In this document: positions 10,994 to 21,088 of the stretch, in pieces | Layout: each line of letters opens with the position of its first letter | Position numbering within the stretch: position 1 is the first letter of the stretch | Position numbers and translations under genes: made by a program | Assembly (NCBI GenBank): GCA_032629725.1 | Contig: JAFEVB010000001.1 | Location: forward strand, 682,001-746,000 | From: Gremmenia infestans | Lineage: Eukaryota > Ascomycota > Leotiomycetes > Helotiales > Hamatocanthoscyphaceae | Reading direction: 5' to 3' | DNA length: 64,000 nt | The notes under the pieces: model-generated | The model's database searches: none | Seen by the model: only the letters and a program-made list of their open reading frames with translations | Told to the model about the DNA's origin: nothing

Positions 10994-11281
10994 ATGCCGA
11001 GGAACAACAAAAGTATGGATGACAGGGCCGCAAGAAGGATTGCCGACGCGCGGGGCCACGATGTAAGTTGACTCACATCCATAGTCTTTCAATACCAGTG
11101 TTCTTACACTCGATAGACATCGGAGGCTCGAAGGGTACAAAGAGCAGCACAGCGGAATCGCGAAAATAACGGCAACGATGGCAATGGAAATGGAAATGGA
11201 GACAGATGCGCCAACAAAAATACAAATGGAGGGGAATGTACTGCGTACGATCCGTGCGAGGTTCACCGACGAGCCCAGTAA
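10994..11281 (+). CDS. Possible small spliced protein, function unknown
   Basis: No family recognised. Exons 10994-11062 and 11117-11281 around a 54-nt intron with GTAAGT donor and TAG acceptor in phase 0 give 77 residues. The protein is rich in Arg/Ala at the N-terminus (DDRAARRIADARG), then has a Gly/Asn repeat stretch (DGNGNGNGD) and three cysteines in the tail. Both exons are open and the intron consensus is good; a TATA-like element lies 180 bp upstream. There is no homology support, so this is a candidate only. A long antisense frame over the same bases is judged a shadow. Confidence 0.4.
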
Positions 11282-12245
11282 CTTGAAATTATGCGAAAAA
11301 GCAGCAGGAATTTGGATTCGAAATAGCATGCTGCAGTGGGAAGTACCGTGGATGTTGTGTGTTCGTGAATGCGGGTGGTGGTTCCCTCCATGGTGATGGA
11401 AGTTTCTTCTTCTTCGGCAGGTCGGAGAGAAAAAGCGAAGCACATTACTTGTTGTCAACCCACAGAGACAAAAACAAAACGGCAGGGAAATGTCACAATG
11501 GAAACAAAGTAACAATTCCTTCAACACGCGTGACATGCTGCTTGTGATTCTTGACGAGCTTGTATGGGAAGAAGAGAAATCGGAATGCGCAGAAGAAAAG
11601 AGACACTTTACATATAAACATCAATTGTGAAGTACTTGTACTGTACCGCAGTTAAACTTAAGTTGATAGATATAATGCAGCTGCATGAGTTGCTTAGAAT
11701 TTGGAGAGTAGTGGGTTTTGTTGTGTTGTAAAGTGTTGTAAGGTGGTGTTGACAGAAGAAGAGAAGAGACACGAGATGGGAATGAGAGACTTTGAAAGCC
11801 AGAGTAGTGTGTTCTTTGGTTGTGTTGCGTTGTTTTGTAATGTGGTTGTGGTGTTGAGAGAAGAAGACAAGCGGACCAGGCCAGGATCGTGCACCAAGTG
11901 CGTGCGTGACACGCTGGCGAGGCGAGAGCGAGCGAGCTTCGTTCAAACGCAATGACAACGACAATACAATTACATTTCCACCCAAATCAACCACCACAAC
12001 CATAAGCAGCAACAAGCAAGACCAAGAACGGCTTTCCTATCACTGTAACTTAAAAGCCGTATTATTTGCGAGTATCTGCGTGTATTGAGACTGGGATGAG
12101 TTTTTCGATACTTGTACCCACTATCTAATCCACTCCGCCGGGTCTCACGTACTCGTATCACAGAAACCAGCGCTTTGCCTGACATGCACTCCACCTGCCG
12201 CTAACCTTGTACATAACATGGTCTGTTCTTTACAGCATCTTCATC
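11282..12245. other. Intergenic region with diverged duplication
   Basis: No coding region supported. It contains a diverged direct duplication at about 11703-11872, listed separately. It should also contain the VAC14 promoter. Confidence 0.4.
11703..11872. repeat. Diverged direct repeat, two copies
   Basis: Two related GT/GA-rich segments, about 11706-11767 and 11801-11869, share the order AGAGTAGTG, TTGTGTTG, TGTAA, GGTGTTGA and AGAAGAAGA with small insertions between. It looks like an old tandem duplication in non-coding DNA. Confidence 0.6.
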
Positions 12246-15200
12246 ATGGAGGCAAGCATAGCACGCTCGCTCAATGACAAACTCTACGATAAGAGGAAGG
12301 TGGGAGCTTTAGAGTAGGTCTCAGTCTCATCAACTCAGATCCACCAAATTAATGCTTACATTTCCTAAAGCCTCGAGCGTGTCATTCGAGATCTTGCTAC
12401 CGCCAAAGAGTTTGACAGAATCCAGAAGATCATTCAGCAGCTTTGCAATGACTTTGCTTATGCCGTCCATCAGCCTCATGCTCGAAATGGTGGTCTCATT
12501 GGCTTGGCAGCAGCCGCCATTGCTCTGGGCCCGGTAAGTGAGAAGGTATGCTCTCGGAGTTCTGGAGACTAATCTGTTCATAGGAACTAGCACGATATCT
12601 AGATGAGATTGTGCCTCCTGTCCTTGCGTGCTTCACAGATCAGGATGCTCGGGTCCGATATTATGCATGTGAGAGCATGTACAACATTGCGAAGGTGGCA
12701 AAGGGTGAAGTCCTCCCATACTTCAACGACATCTTTGATGCATTATGTAAAGTAGGTTATCCTCAGGTTCTAGTTTAGAGGTTCTTCAGTAGTACTGACA
12801 AACCAGCTTGGTGCGGACTCAGAGCTCTCAGTTAAGAACGGCGCGGAGCTCCTTGATCGTTTGATCAAAGACATAGTCTCTGAATCCGCTGCTACATACG
12901 TCTCAGTACTTCACACCTCGGAAGAGGCAGTTGTAGAAGCCGACAAGGAAACTCCAGATGGCTCCATTGATCTACCAACAGCCTTCTCGCTTGCAGACTT
13001 TATTCCTCTCCTGAAAGAACGAATACATGTAATGAATCCATTCACTCGCACCTTCCTCGTCGGCTGGATTACGTTACTCGATTCAATTCCTGATCTAGAG
13101 CTTGTTTCGTATCTCCCTGAATTCTTAGGCGGCCTCTTCAAGTTCCTCAGCGACCCGAATCGTGACGTTCACGTTGCTACTCAGGGAGCTTTAGAGAGAT
13201 TTTTGAGCGAAATCAAGCGGATTTCTCGAATCAAAAAGGGTATCGAAGAGAGCCGAAAATCCAAGAGTGACACAAAACGAAAGCGCTCAGGGTCCATGGA
13301 CAGCGACGCGTCGAATGCACCTGATGCAGGTGGTGATGATGATTCCATAATTGCCGCCGATGACAAGGATGTCAGTAGTGATGATGATTGGGTTCCAGGA
13401 CAAGATGTCCAGGTCAATCACAAAGATGTTCTTGAGATATTGACGGCGAATCTTGATTCGCCGCTAGGTAAGCTTGATTGTACAAATTTGATTGAGTAGG
13501 GCTAATGGTTAGCAGAGGAGGATAGCTTATTAGAGTCACTGCGATGGATTGTCGAGTTTCTAGACATTTGTCCTGAGGATGTCCTGCCTTTTGCTCCGAA
13601 GATACTTGCTCATCTTCTACCAGCGATGGCCAGTGGTGTTGAGCCCATTCGACAAGCGGCTGCGCGGGTCAATACATCCCTAATGAACTATGTTGTCTCA
13701 TTGTCCGATGATGGCATCCGCTCAGAAACCCCGACTACAGGCCCGTCAAGAATTGTAACTTCAGTAGTTAAGGATATTACGAATGATAGGAGAGACTCCT
13801 CTACAAATAACCGAGGGTCCCTGTCTGGCCCCAAAGATCAGCAAGACAAGAGAGAATCAGATGTTCAGACTCCTCCGCCGCCGTACAACAAAACTCCGAC
13901 TCCGACCCCGCCTGCTCAACCGCAAGTCGACCTTGACTATGCCGCAGCCGTCAACTCTCTGACCTTGCTGTTTCTGAATGATCATGAGGCGACTAGGGTT
14001 GCGGCTTTGACTTGGTTGCTTATGCTTCATAAGAAAGCCCCCAGAAAGGTACTTGCAATTAATGACGGTACTTTCCCGGCCCTTCTCAAAACATTATCAG
14101 ACCCTGCGGAGGCTGTTGTCACTAGAGATCTGCAACTTTTGTCCCAGATTTCACGAAATAGCGGCGACGATTACTTCACCTCTTTCATGGAGAATCTCCT
14201 TCAGCTTTTTTCGACTGATAGAAAGCTTTTGGAGACGCGGGGCAATCTTATCATCCGACAGTTGTGTGTGAGTCTCAGCCCGGAGCGCATCTATCGTACG
14301 CTGGCGGATTGCATTGAAAAAGAAGAGGACGTCGAATTCGCCAGCATCATGGTTCAAAATCTCAACAATAACCTCATTACGGCCCCTCAATTAGCGGATC
14401 TCCGCAAACGTCTCCGCAACCTGGAGACCAAGGTTTGCATATCCAAGAAATATGACTATCACCTCCACTAACGATTTGCAGGACGGACAAACCTTTTTCG
14501 TAGCGCTCTTTCGTTCTTGGTGCTATAACGCCGTCGCTACCTTCTCCTTGTGCCTTCTTGCTCAAGCTTACGAACAGGCATACAACCTTTTGCAGATATT
14601 GTATGTAATTCTAGTCTGACATGGACTATGCTAATTATAAAAGTGCGGAGTTGGAGATGACTGTCAATATGCTCATCCAGATCGACAAACTTGTCCAACT
14701 TCTAGAATCCCCCGTCTTTACTTGTACGACACCACATTCCATTTGCAAAGTCTACTAACATGGTGCCAGATCTTCGTCTCCAACTACTAGAACCAGAGAA
14801 ATACCCTCATCTGTACAAGTGTCTTTATGGGCTCCTTATGCTCCTTCCTCAATCCTCCGCATTTGCAGCCCTTAAGAATAGGCTGAATAGCGTTAGTGCG
14901 ATAGGGTACCTGCACATCGCACCTCGAACGTACGTATCTCAATCTCGTAATAGTAGTGTAGTTGAGGCTCTTTCTTCTCTCCAACTCCATCAACGTCAGA
15001 AAAGCAGCGAAACTCATGCGTCCTTGTACAGCGCGCCAGCAAATGCTGGTCCCTCGAATTTTGATAGATCGAGTAGGCTGAAAGGCAGGGATGAAGGCGG
15101 TATTCGGTGGACTGAGTTGCTTGATAAATTCAAGAGCGTTCAGGAAAGGGCTAGAAGGGCCCAGAGGACAGGAGGAGACCTTGATGATGGCTTTGGGATG

Positions 15201-15389
15201 ATTGATGCACGAGCAGGCGAAGGACTGGACGGGAAGGTCTTCAAGGAATCGGGTCGATCACAAGCGCCTCCCCCACCAGCGAAAGATCCTCCAGCGGCAG
15301 CAGTCAGTGCCAACCCTCAAGCGGCCAAATCGAAATCAAGTCTAGCGAAGTTTGGCAGGTTGGGTGGTGCTGGTCGTCCGAAGAAGTGA
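12246..15389 (+). CDS. VAC14: VAC14 homologue, PIKfyve/Fab1 complex scaffold
   Basis: HEAT-repeat scaffold that holds the lipid kinase Fab1 and phosphatase Fig4 on the vacuole/endosome membrane and so controls PtdIns(3,5)P2. Exons 12246-12313, 12371-12533, 12584-12751, 12807-13467, 13516-14432, 14482-14600, 14644-14723 and 14770-15389 give 931 residues with all seven introns in agreeing phases. The family start (SLNDKLYDKRKVGAL), the HEAT region (ARYLDEIVPPVLACF, then DQDARVRYYACE) and the conserved C-terminal block (YLRLQLLEPEKYPHLYKCLYG) are all visible. An acidic, low-complexity insert lies near 300-335, and a Pro-rich linker (TPPPPYNKTPTPTPP) near 460. The C-terminus is disordered. Tail-to-tail with the HAUS1-like gene 67 bp away, so the 3' untranslated regions probably overlap. 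Confidence 0.96.
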
Positions 15390-15456
15390 TGCAGAAGCTC
15401 TTCAATTTGTTTCGTTTTTTGAGCGTAGATTCACATTACATGATATAATAATTTTA

Positions 15457-16344
15457 TCACCTTGGCTTTCTTGGACTCTCTCTTTCTACCAGTCCCTCAA
15501 ACATGCTGTCCCTTTTCCTCGCCAATTCTCGTAATTCCACTCTTAAACCTTCCAATTCAAGCCTTGCTAGATCCGTGTCTTGCGGCAACCCATGATAGCT
15601 TTTGACCTGCGCCTCAAGATCCTTCACCGTAACCATCAAAGCCTTAAATTTGTCCTCCTCATTCTTTACATCTTGTATAGTGATGGGCGTCCCAACAGTA
15701 GCGGACAGAGACGCAACTCTCTCCTTCAGATCCGGTAATTTTGCAGCTAGGCCCTTGATCCTGCGCTGATAGTCGCTGGTTCTTTTAGCCAAGTCAGATG
15801 GAGGCTGGTATGCGTCGCTCTGAAGGTCCGTGATCAAGATATTGATCTTTTTCAGCTCTGCCTTTAGATGCTTCTCGAGAATCGAAACGCGGTCCGCAAC
15901 TTGGTCGAGATCATTGGACGTAATGTGGAGATCGATAATACCTCGCCCCAGCTTCTCCAGGTCAAAAACGGGTTGGTTGAGAGACACGCTCAGAGAGGAT
16001 AATGCTTCGAGGCTTGTCTGCCCTTCTCGCGTCAGAGATTCTTCGATTGAGTCGAGGAGGTGTTTATTAGGATTCGCATCTTCTTGTGCCTGTAAATCCT
16101 GCAAGGCTTTAGCCTCAACTCTTGCTAGGAGCTCGCGTTCTTCGTCGGCAGTTTCGTTCAGAGCTGCGAGGGCAAGCAGGGCTTTCAATGTATCGTTGTT
16201 TCGCTCGAACACAGGTGGGGGTTTGCCGTTGAACTTGGTGGACAGCCAGCTGTCGATATAGTTCCAATCTTTGGCGGCTGCGAGTTGTTGGCGTGCGACG
16301 GAAGGAGAGAAGATTGCAGATGCCGATGGGGAGAGATGGGCCAT
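15457..16344 (-). CDS. HAUS augmin-like complex subunit 1 homologue
   Basis: Probable subunit of augmin, which recruits gamma-tubulin to spindle microtubules so that new microtubules branch from old ones. A single 295-residue frame. The N-terminal module has the HAUS1 pattern: a WLxxKFxGxPPPVFE segment (about 33-48) followed by a hydrophobic helix ending in LAALNETADEE (about 56-66). The rest is predicted coiled coil with Leu heptads, and the C-terminal segment (DLARLELEGLRVELRELARKR, shown here only as the key Leu/Arg pattern near 262-282) matches the family end. No introns. Divergent from the DNAJC3-type gene across a microsatellite-rich 457-bp spacer. It could be another coiled-coil spindle protein, but HAUS1 fits best. 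Confidence 0.72.
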   Translation of the reverse strand: MAHLSPSASAIFSPSVARQQLAAAKDWNYIDSWLSTKFNGKPPPVFERNNDTLKALLALAALNETADEERELLARVEAKALQDLQAQEDANPNKHLLDSIEESLTREGQTSLEALSSLSVSLNQPVFDLEKLGRGIIDLHITSNDLDQVADRVSILEKHLKAELKKINILITDLQSDAYQPPSDLAKRTSDYQRRIKGLAAKLPDLKERVASLSATVGTPITIQDVKNEEDKFKALMVTVKDLEAQVKSYHGLPQDTDLARLELEGLRVELRELARKRDSMFEGLVERESPRKPR

Positions 16345-16801
16345 TGTTGTAGTAGTAGCATTAGTAGTAGTAGTTGTTGTTGTTGTTATTGCTAGTGCTA
16401 GTGCTAGTGCTATTGCTATTGCAATCGCTGGTACTGAGATGTGTATGCATACATTGTTTGGTTGAAGAATAAAAGAATGAAGTTACGAGTTAGATTACTG
16501 TACTGTACTGGTGGGGTACCTTGTTGGCAGACTGTGCCAAGAGTCTCGGGCAAGGCTGAAGAACACGGAAATATTGGAATTTGCCCGGCGCGGCTGACAC
16601 TTTCTAGAATCAACTAGGATCAGGCCAATGAGGCCATGTGGCATTTAGATAAAGTACGAGTACAGTACACAAGTACACAAGTACACCCATTCCATTCCAT
16701 CTGGACAGCTTTCCTCTCCCCTCATCCCTCCCTCCCTTCTTTCGATAAAACCCCCCCCCGCATAGCTTCGCGTCCCGATATTCTTGCATGATCACTTCAC
16801 C
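16345..16801. promoter_or_regulatory. Divergent promoter region with microsatellites
   Basis: Shared upstream region of the HAUS1-like (-) and DNAJC3-type (+) genes. 16347-16432 is a chain of trinucleotide and hexanucleotide repeats (GTA, TTG, then GCTAGT and GCTATT units). A TACTG pentamer array lies at about 16498-16510. C- and CT-rich sequence precedes the ATG at 16802. Confidence 0.5.
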
Positions 16802-18428
16802 ATGATTGTCAACCTGTCGGCGCTGGCTTTTGCCGCCACTCTTTTGTCCTCTAACTCTCTTGTTTTTGCGCTCTCGTCTTCAGATATCCCCTCAGATACC
16901 CCCATATCATCCCTCCTTGCATCCGCCAATTCCCACCTAGCCAAAGGGGAGACCAACGATGCCCTCACCTATTACGATGTCGCCATCACACGCGATCCCC
17001 AGAATTATCTCACCTATTTCAAGCGCGGCGCAACCTATCTCTCACTGGGTCGAACTGCCCAAGCCACCAAGGATTTCGACAAGGTCCTCACTATCAAGCC
17101 CAATTTTGAGGGCGCACTAGTCCAGCGTGCAAAAATAAGGGCTAAGAATGGCGAATGGGAGGCTGCTGCAAAAGATTTTATTGCCCATGGCAATTCAGCA
17201 GAAGACTTGTCTGCACTGGAAGAAGCGAAAGGGGCAGCTCATTTAGCATTTGCTGCCGAGAAGGCTGGTAGTTGGGAGGAGTGTGTCTCACAATCTGGTG
17301 TTGCAATTATGGTAGCGAGCAAAATGTTATCACTACGGAAAACCAGGGCACATTGTCGATTCGAGCGTGGTGAAGTCCAAGAAGGGATGAGTGATCTGAA
17401 GCATGTTCTACAAATGCAGCCTGGGGATATCGAACCCCATTTACAAATTGCTGCAATCACATTTTATGGTTTAGCGGATAGGGAACATGGGATGGACCAG
17501 CTGCGAAAATGTTTGCATGGAGATCCCGATTCAAAGGCCTGCAAGAAATTTTACAGAAGACAGAAAACATTAGACAAACAACTCACACGGGTAGAGAAGC
17601 ATCTTGAGAGGCGTCAATACTCAAGTGCTATCAAGATATTGCTTCCCCTGGGCGAAGACGTTGGTTTGGTCCAAGATGTCAAGGATGATGTGAAAGAGCT
17701 CCGTGAAGCCGGCACTATTCCAGACAAGTCCCCCAACGATCTAGTTACTCGTGTTATAGAGATAGTCTGCGAGGCTTATCATGAGGTATGGTGTTTTTGC
17801 CTTGTGAAACTCGTTTTCAAGCTAACGTCAATAGATGAAAAATAAGAAAGCAACCCCGTGGTGTGACGAGGCTCTAACTTTCAACGAACACTCATACTAC
17901 GGTCTCTTGTCTAAAGCACAGAGACATATGGAGGCCGAGAACTTCGAGATCGCCATCAAGACTCTCGAAACAGCCAAGGAGCACCACCCAGGAGCTCAAC
18001 AGATCAATCAACTCTTGCAGAATGCGCAGGTAGAACTGAAAAGAAGCAAGACCAAGGATTATTACAAGATGCTAGGCCTCCCGAGAGATGCCGACGAATT
18101 ACAGATCAAAGCAGCCTATCGAAAGAGTATTAAACTCCATCATCCCGATAAGGCCCACATGAAGGGTATTAGTAAAGAGGAAGCGGAGAAGAAGATGGCA
18201 TCAATCAATGAGGCATACGAAGTTCTGAGCGATCCGGAGCTGAAGGCGAGATTCGACAGAGGTGATGATCCAAACGACCACGAACAGCAGCGGCAACATC
18301 CATTTCAAGGCAGTCCATTTGGGGGAGGTGGAGGTGGAAATCCATTTGGCGGCGGATCACCTTTCGGGCAATCGGGGGGTCAGCAGTTCAACATGAAGTT
18401 TGGTGGAGGAGGCTTCCAGTTTGGATAG
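16802..18428 (+). CDS. ER TPR/J-domain co-chaperone (DNAJC3/P58IPK type)
   Basis: Luminal ER co-chaperone that holds unfolded clients with its TPRs and passes them to BiP through the J domain. Exons 16802-17785 and 17835-18428 give 525 residues. The first ~22 residues (MIVNLSALAFAATLLSS...) form a signal peptide. TPR units run from about 30 to 370 (SHLAKGETNDALTYYDVAI and YLSLGRTAQATKDFDKVL are clear). The J domain is about 403-470 with the HPD tripeptide at about 432-434. A Gly/Phe-rich tail follows. An in-frame ATG six codons upstream (16784) exists, but the start at 16802 leaves the cleaner signal peptide. No KDEL-like end is present (it ends GGFQFG), as is usual in this family. Confidence 0.92.
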
Positions 18429-19059
18429 GTGTTGCACTGGGTGGTTTTTATATACTTTTTGGAGTTTAAATTGGCGGCGACCAAGTACAGTAGCAGAGCA
18501 TCTATGACTATCAACGCCTTCGCATCTACTAAAATGGGTCTGGAATGCTCTAGCTGTGACTTGCCGTAGTATGCAACAAGTAACATTACGGGTAGTAGAG
18601 TTGTAGTCGATCTACCTTTTCCTGGAATTAGGTACCGAGACATTCCTATGACCTGGTGACTTTCTATGTTCTCGTATGCTGGATCTCTTTGCTTCATAGC
18701 AACTACGCGATGCATGACTTTGTCCATCTACAAATATATATTCATTGAAATATATAAACAGGAAGGGTGCGTAATGAGACCCATATCACTCAATAAGAGA
18801 ATGAAAAGCAAAGCAAAGCCTCGACTGTAACTATTGTTCTTTTGTCAGCCTTGCCCCACCAGCCAGCCCCTCTTGTGAGAAAGGTCTGCGCTAGTGAGAC
18901 ATCTCATGCGATAGGTACGTTATCAACACATTCTGAAAAGCGCATCTTCATTCTTTCACACTCCCATTGACTCGACCCAAAGCGATCAATACAATATCGC
19001 CAACCTCGGAATGCTTCAGCAATAGCAACAGACATCCTTCCCCGTTGCGCAACCCAGCC
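18429..19059. other. Intergenic spacer
   Basis: No coding region supported. It holds the 3' end of the J-protein gene and the promoter of the Ldb17-like gene. The sequence around 18725-18765 is AT-rich (ATATATA runs). Confidence 0.4.
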
Positions 19060-20624
19060 ATGGAGGAATTCGAATACACCCTCGATAACGAACAGCAGTT
19101 CTGGGACGGCAAGTTGACACCTACTTTGGCAGTACATGCACATCTGCCCAAAGACTAACACTTTCTCTCTCTTTTAGAACTCGAAGACATCGTGTCTGCA
19201 AAGTGCCCGTCCCACCAATTGATCGACAATGCGCTGCGCTCTTACCTCGGCTTCACCACCAAGTTCAAGGACGAATACGTCAACACCGAGTATGAAGTAG
19301 CCCGCTGCTCTCAGAAGCTCTTACAGAGCGAGATATTCGAGTCGAATAGGGAATATGTGAGAATACAGATTATCTACAGTCTGCTGCAGGAGGATGAGCC
19401 GGCGACGCTGCATTTTATTTCCAGTTTCCTGCTCTTCGACGGGCGGGACAACGAGGCTACTTTTGAGAAGATGAACCACGAAGGCTGCTTTCCGAGGCTG
19501 CTCGAGTTGATAAAACAGGACAAGAGAGACGATGCCCGCTTGCACAGGATGTTGCTGGAGTTACTCTATGAAATGTCCAGGATGCAGCGTCTGAGCGCTG
19601 AGGAACTAGGGCAGGTGGATGATGAATTTATTATTTACCTCTTTCAGATGATTGAGGAGCTATCCGACGACGTCGATGATCCATATCATTACCCAATTAT
19701 TCGAGTCTTGGTGAGTAGGTTCCCCATGTTTACGGAAAAGAAGCTAACAATAATTTGTAGCTGGTGCTTAATGAACAATGGATGGTCACGTCAGCATCTT
19801 CACCCATTGACTCCCAAAGCCCCCCCTTGACCAACCGGGTCATCAAGATCCTCAGCCTCCAAGGCTCGAGATATATGACTTTTGGCGAGAACATCATCCT
19901 TCTCCTCAATCGCGAGACGGAAACCTCCCTCCAACTCCTAATCCTGAAACTTCTCTACCTCCTCTTCACAACCCAGGCAACTTACGAATACTTCTACACC
20001 AACGACCTCCGCGTTCTTCTAGATGTAATAATAAGAAACCTCCTCGATCTCCCCAACGAGTTGGACTCCCTTCGACATACCTACCTGCGAGTCCTCTACC
20101 CTCTCCTGGCCCACACACAATTGAATCAACCACCCCATTACAAGCGTGACGAGATTGCTAAAGTTCTCAGCATCCTAGGCTGTTCCGCAAACGCACACTG
20201 GGAGCCGGCAGACGAGACAACAATGCGGCTCGTGGAGCGCGTGGCAAAAGTACCATGGCTGCGCGACGACGACATCCAAGATGGAGAAGTAGCGCGTAGA
20301 TTACTAGGAATCTCACTGTCCCCCTCTCAAAGCGCAAGTGCGATCAGTGTGGTGGATGTAGCGGCCGTGATGGAGAAACCTGGGGTGCAGACCCCAAGTA
20401 AGAAGTCTGAGTTCGAGGAGATTGTGCAAGACAAACAGGAGTCAGAGGTCGAGGTGAAGATTGAGAGTCCAACGAGGAGGGGCAGGAGACATCCGCCGCC
20501 TCCTATACCGCCGTTGTTGGCTAGTAATGGGGGCAAGAAGCTACCACCTAAAACTCCTCCAAGACGGAGGACGAAACTAAAGTCTGTAGCTTCGACGGGG
20601 GCTGGAGAGAATGAGACAGCCTAG
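19060..20624 (+). CDS. SPIN90/Ldb17/Dip1 homologue
   Basis: Actin regulator of cortical endocytic patches; the S. pombe orthologue Dip1 activates Arp2/3 to make the first linear filaments. Exons 19060-19108, 19178-19710 and 19761-20624 give 481 residues. The SPIN90/Ldb17 leucine-rich (armadillo-like) domain covers about 15-350: NALRSYLGFTTKF, HFISSFLLFDGRD and LVLNEQWMV are recognisable. The C-terminus is Pro-rich (PPPPIPPLL, KTPPRRR), fitting SH3 binding. Intron 1 uses a GC donor (GCAAGT at 19109): this is the only nearby donor giving phase 1, needed to fuse QFWD to ELEDIV as in the family. The nearest GT donor at 19132 is out of phase. Converges on SLM1. Confidence 0.9.
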
Positions 20625-21088
20625 TGATAGTCTGGCCTGGAGGGTGCGGACTTTGATTTTGCGTGTTTCCATTTTGGGAGCGTAGGCGTTAGGATCGGGT
20701 TTCTGCTTGGTACTGTAGGCAGGAAGCGTCAATTTGTTTGCATTGATGGTGTCTGGACATCACATAATAGCGGGCTTAATAAAGGAAAGCTCTGTTCTGA
20801 TATTTTAGTTAACCTAATGCGAGATCTAATAATGAGAGCATCCTTAGACATCATGTCTCCTGCAACCTGTGAAGTAGTTCAAGTTGAATGTTGGATTGGC
20901 GGGCTGGATCTCCTATGGGATGCTTTTGGTCGCCGTCACAGTATCACTTCATCTTGAAACAGCGGATGTTGAAAGGGGACAGTTTTTCGATATCAAATCC
21001 ATGGTATCTACCAACTTCCCCCATTACCCAAACCAAAAACTCCAGTGCTATACACATATCTACGAATAACCAGTCTTGCATTGCCTAC
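20625..21088. other. Convergent 3' spacer
   Basis: Between the 3' ends of the Ldb17-like gene (+) and SLM1 homologue (-). Nothing coding seen. Confidence 0.4.

Noticed and set aside
10895..11536. 213-codon minus-strand open frame over the small spliced gene
   Set aside because: Its sequence is the antisense of the Asn/Gly repeat and flanking spacer, with no domain, no promoter and a biased residue mix. It looks like chance openness.
11608..12015. 135-codon minus-strand frame
   Set aside because: Covers the diverged GT/GA direct repeat; composition is repeat-driven and there is no family similarity.
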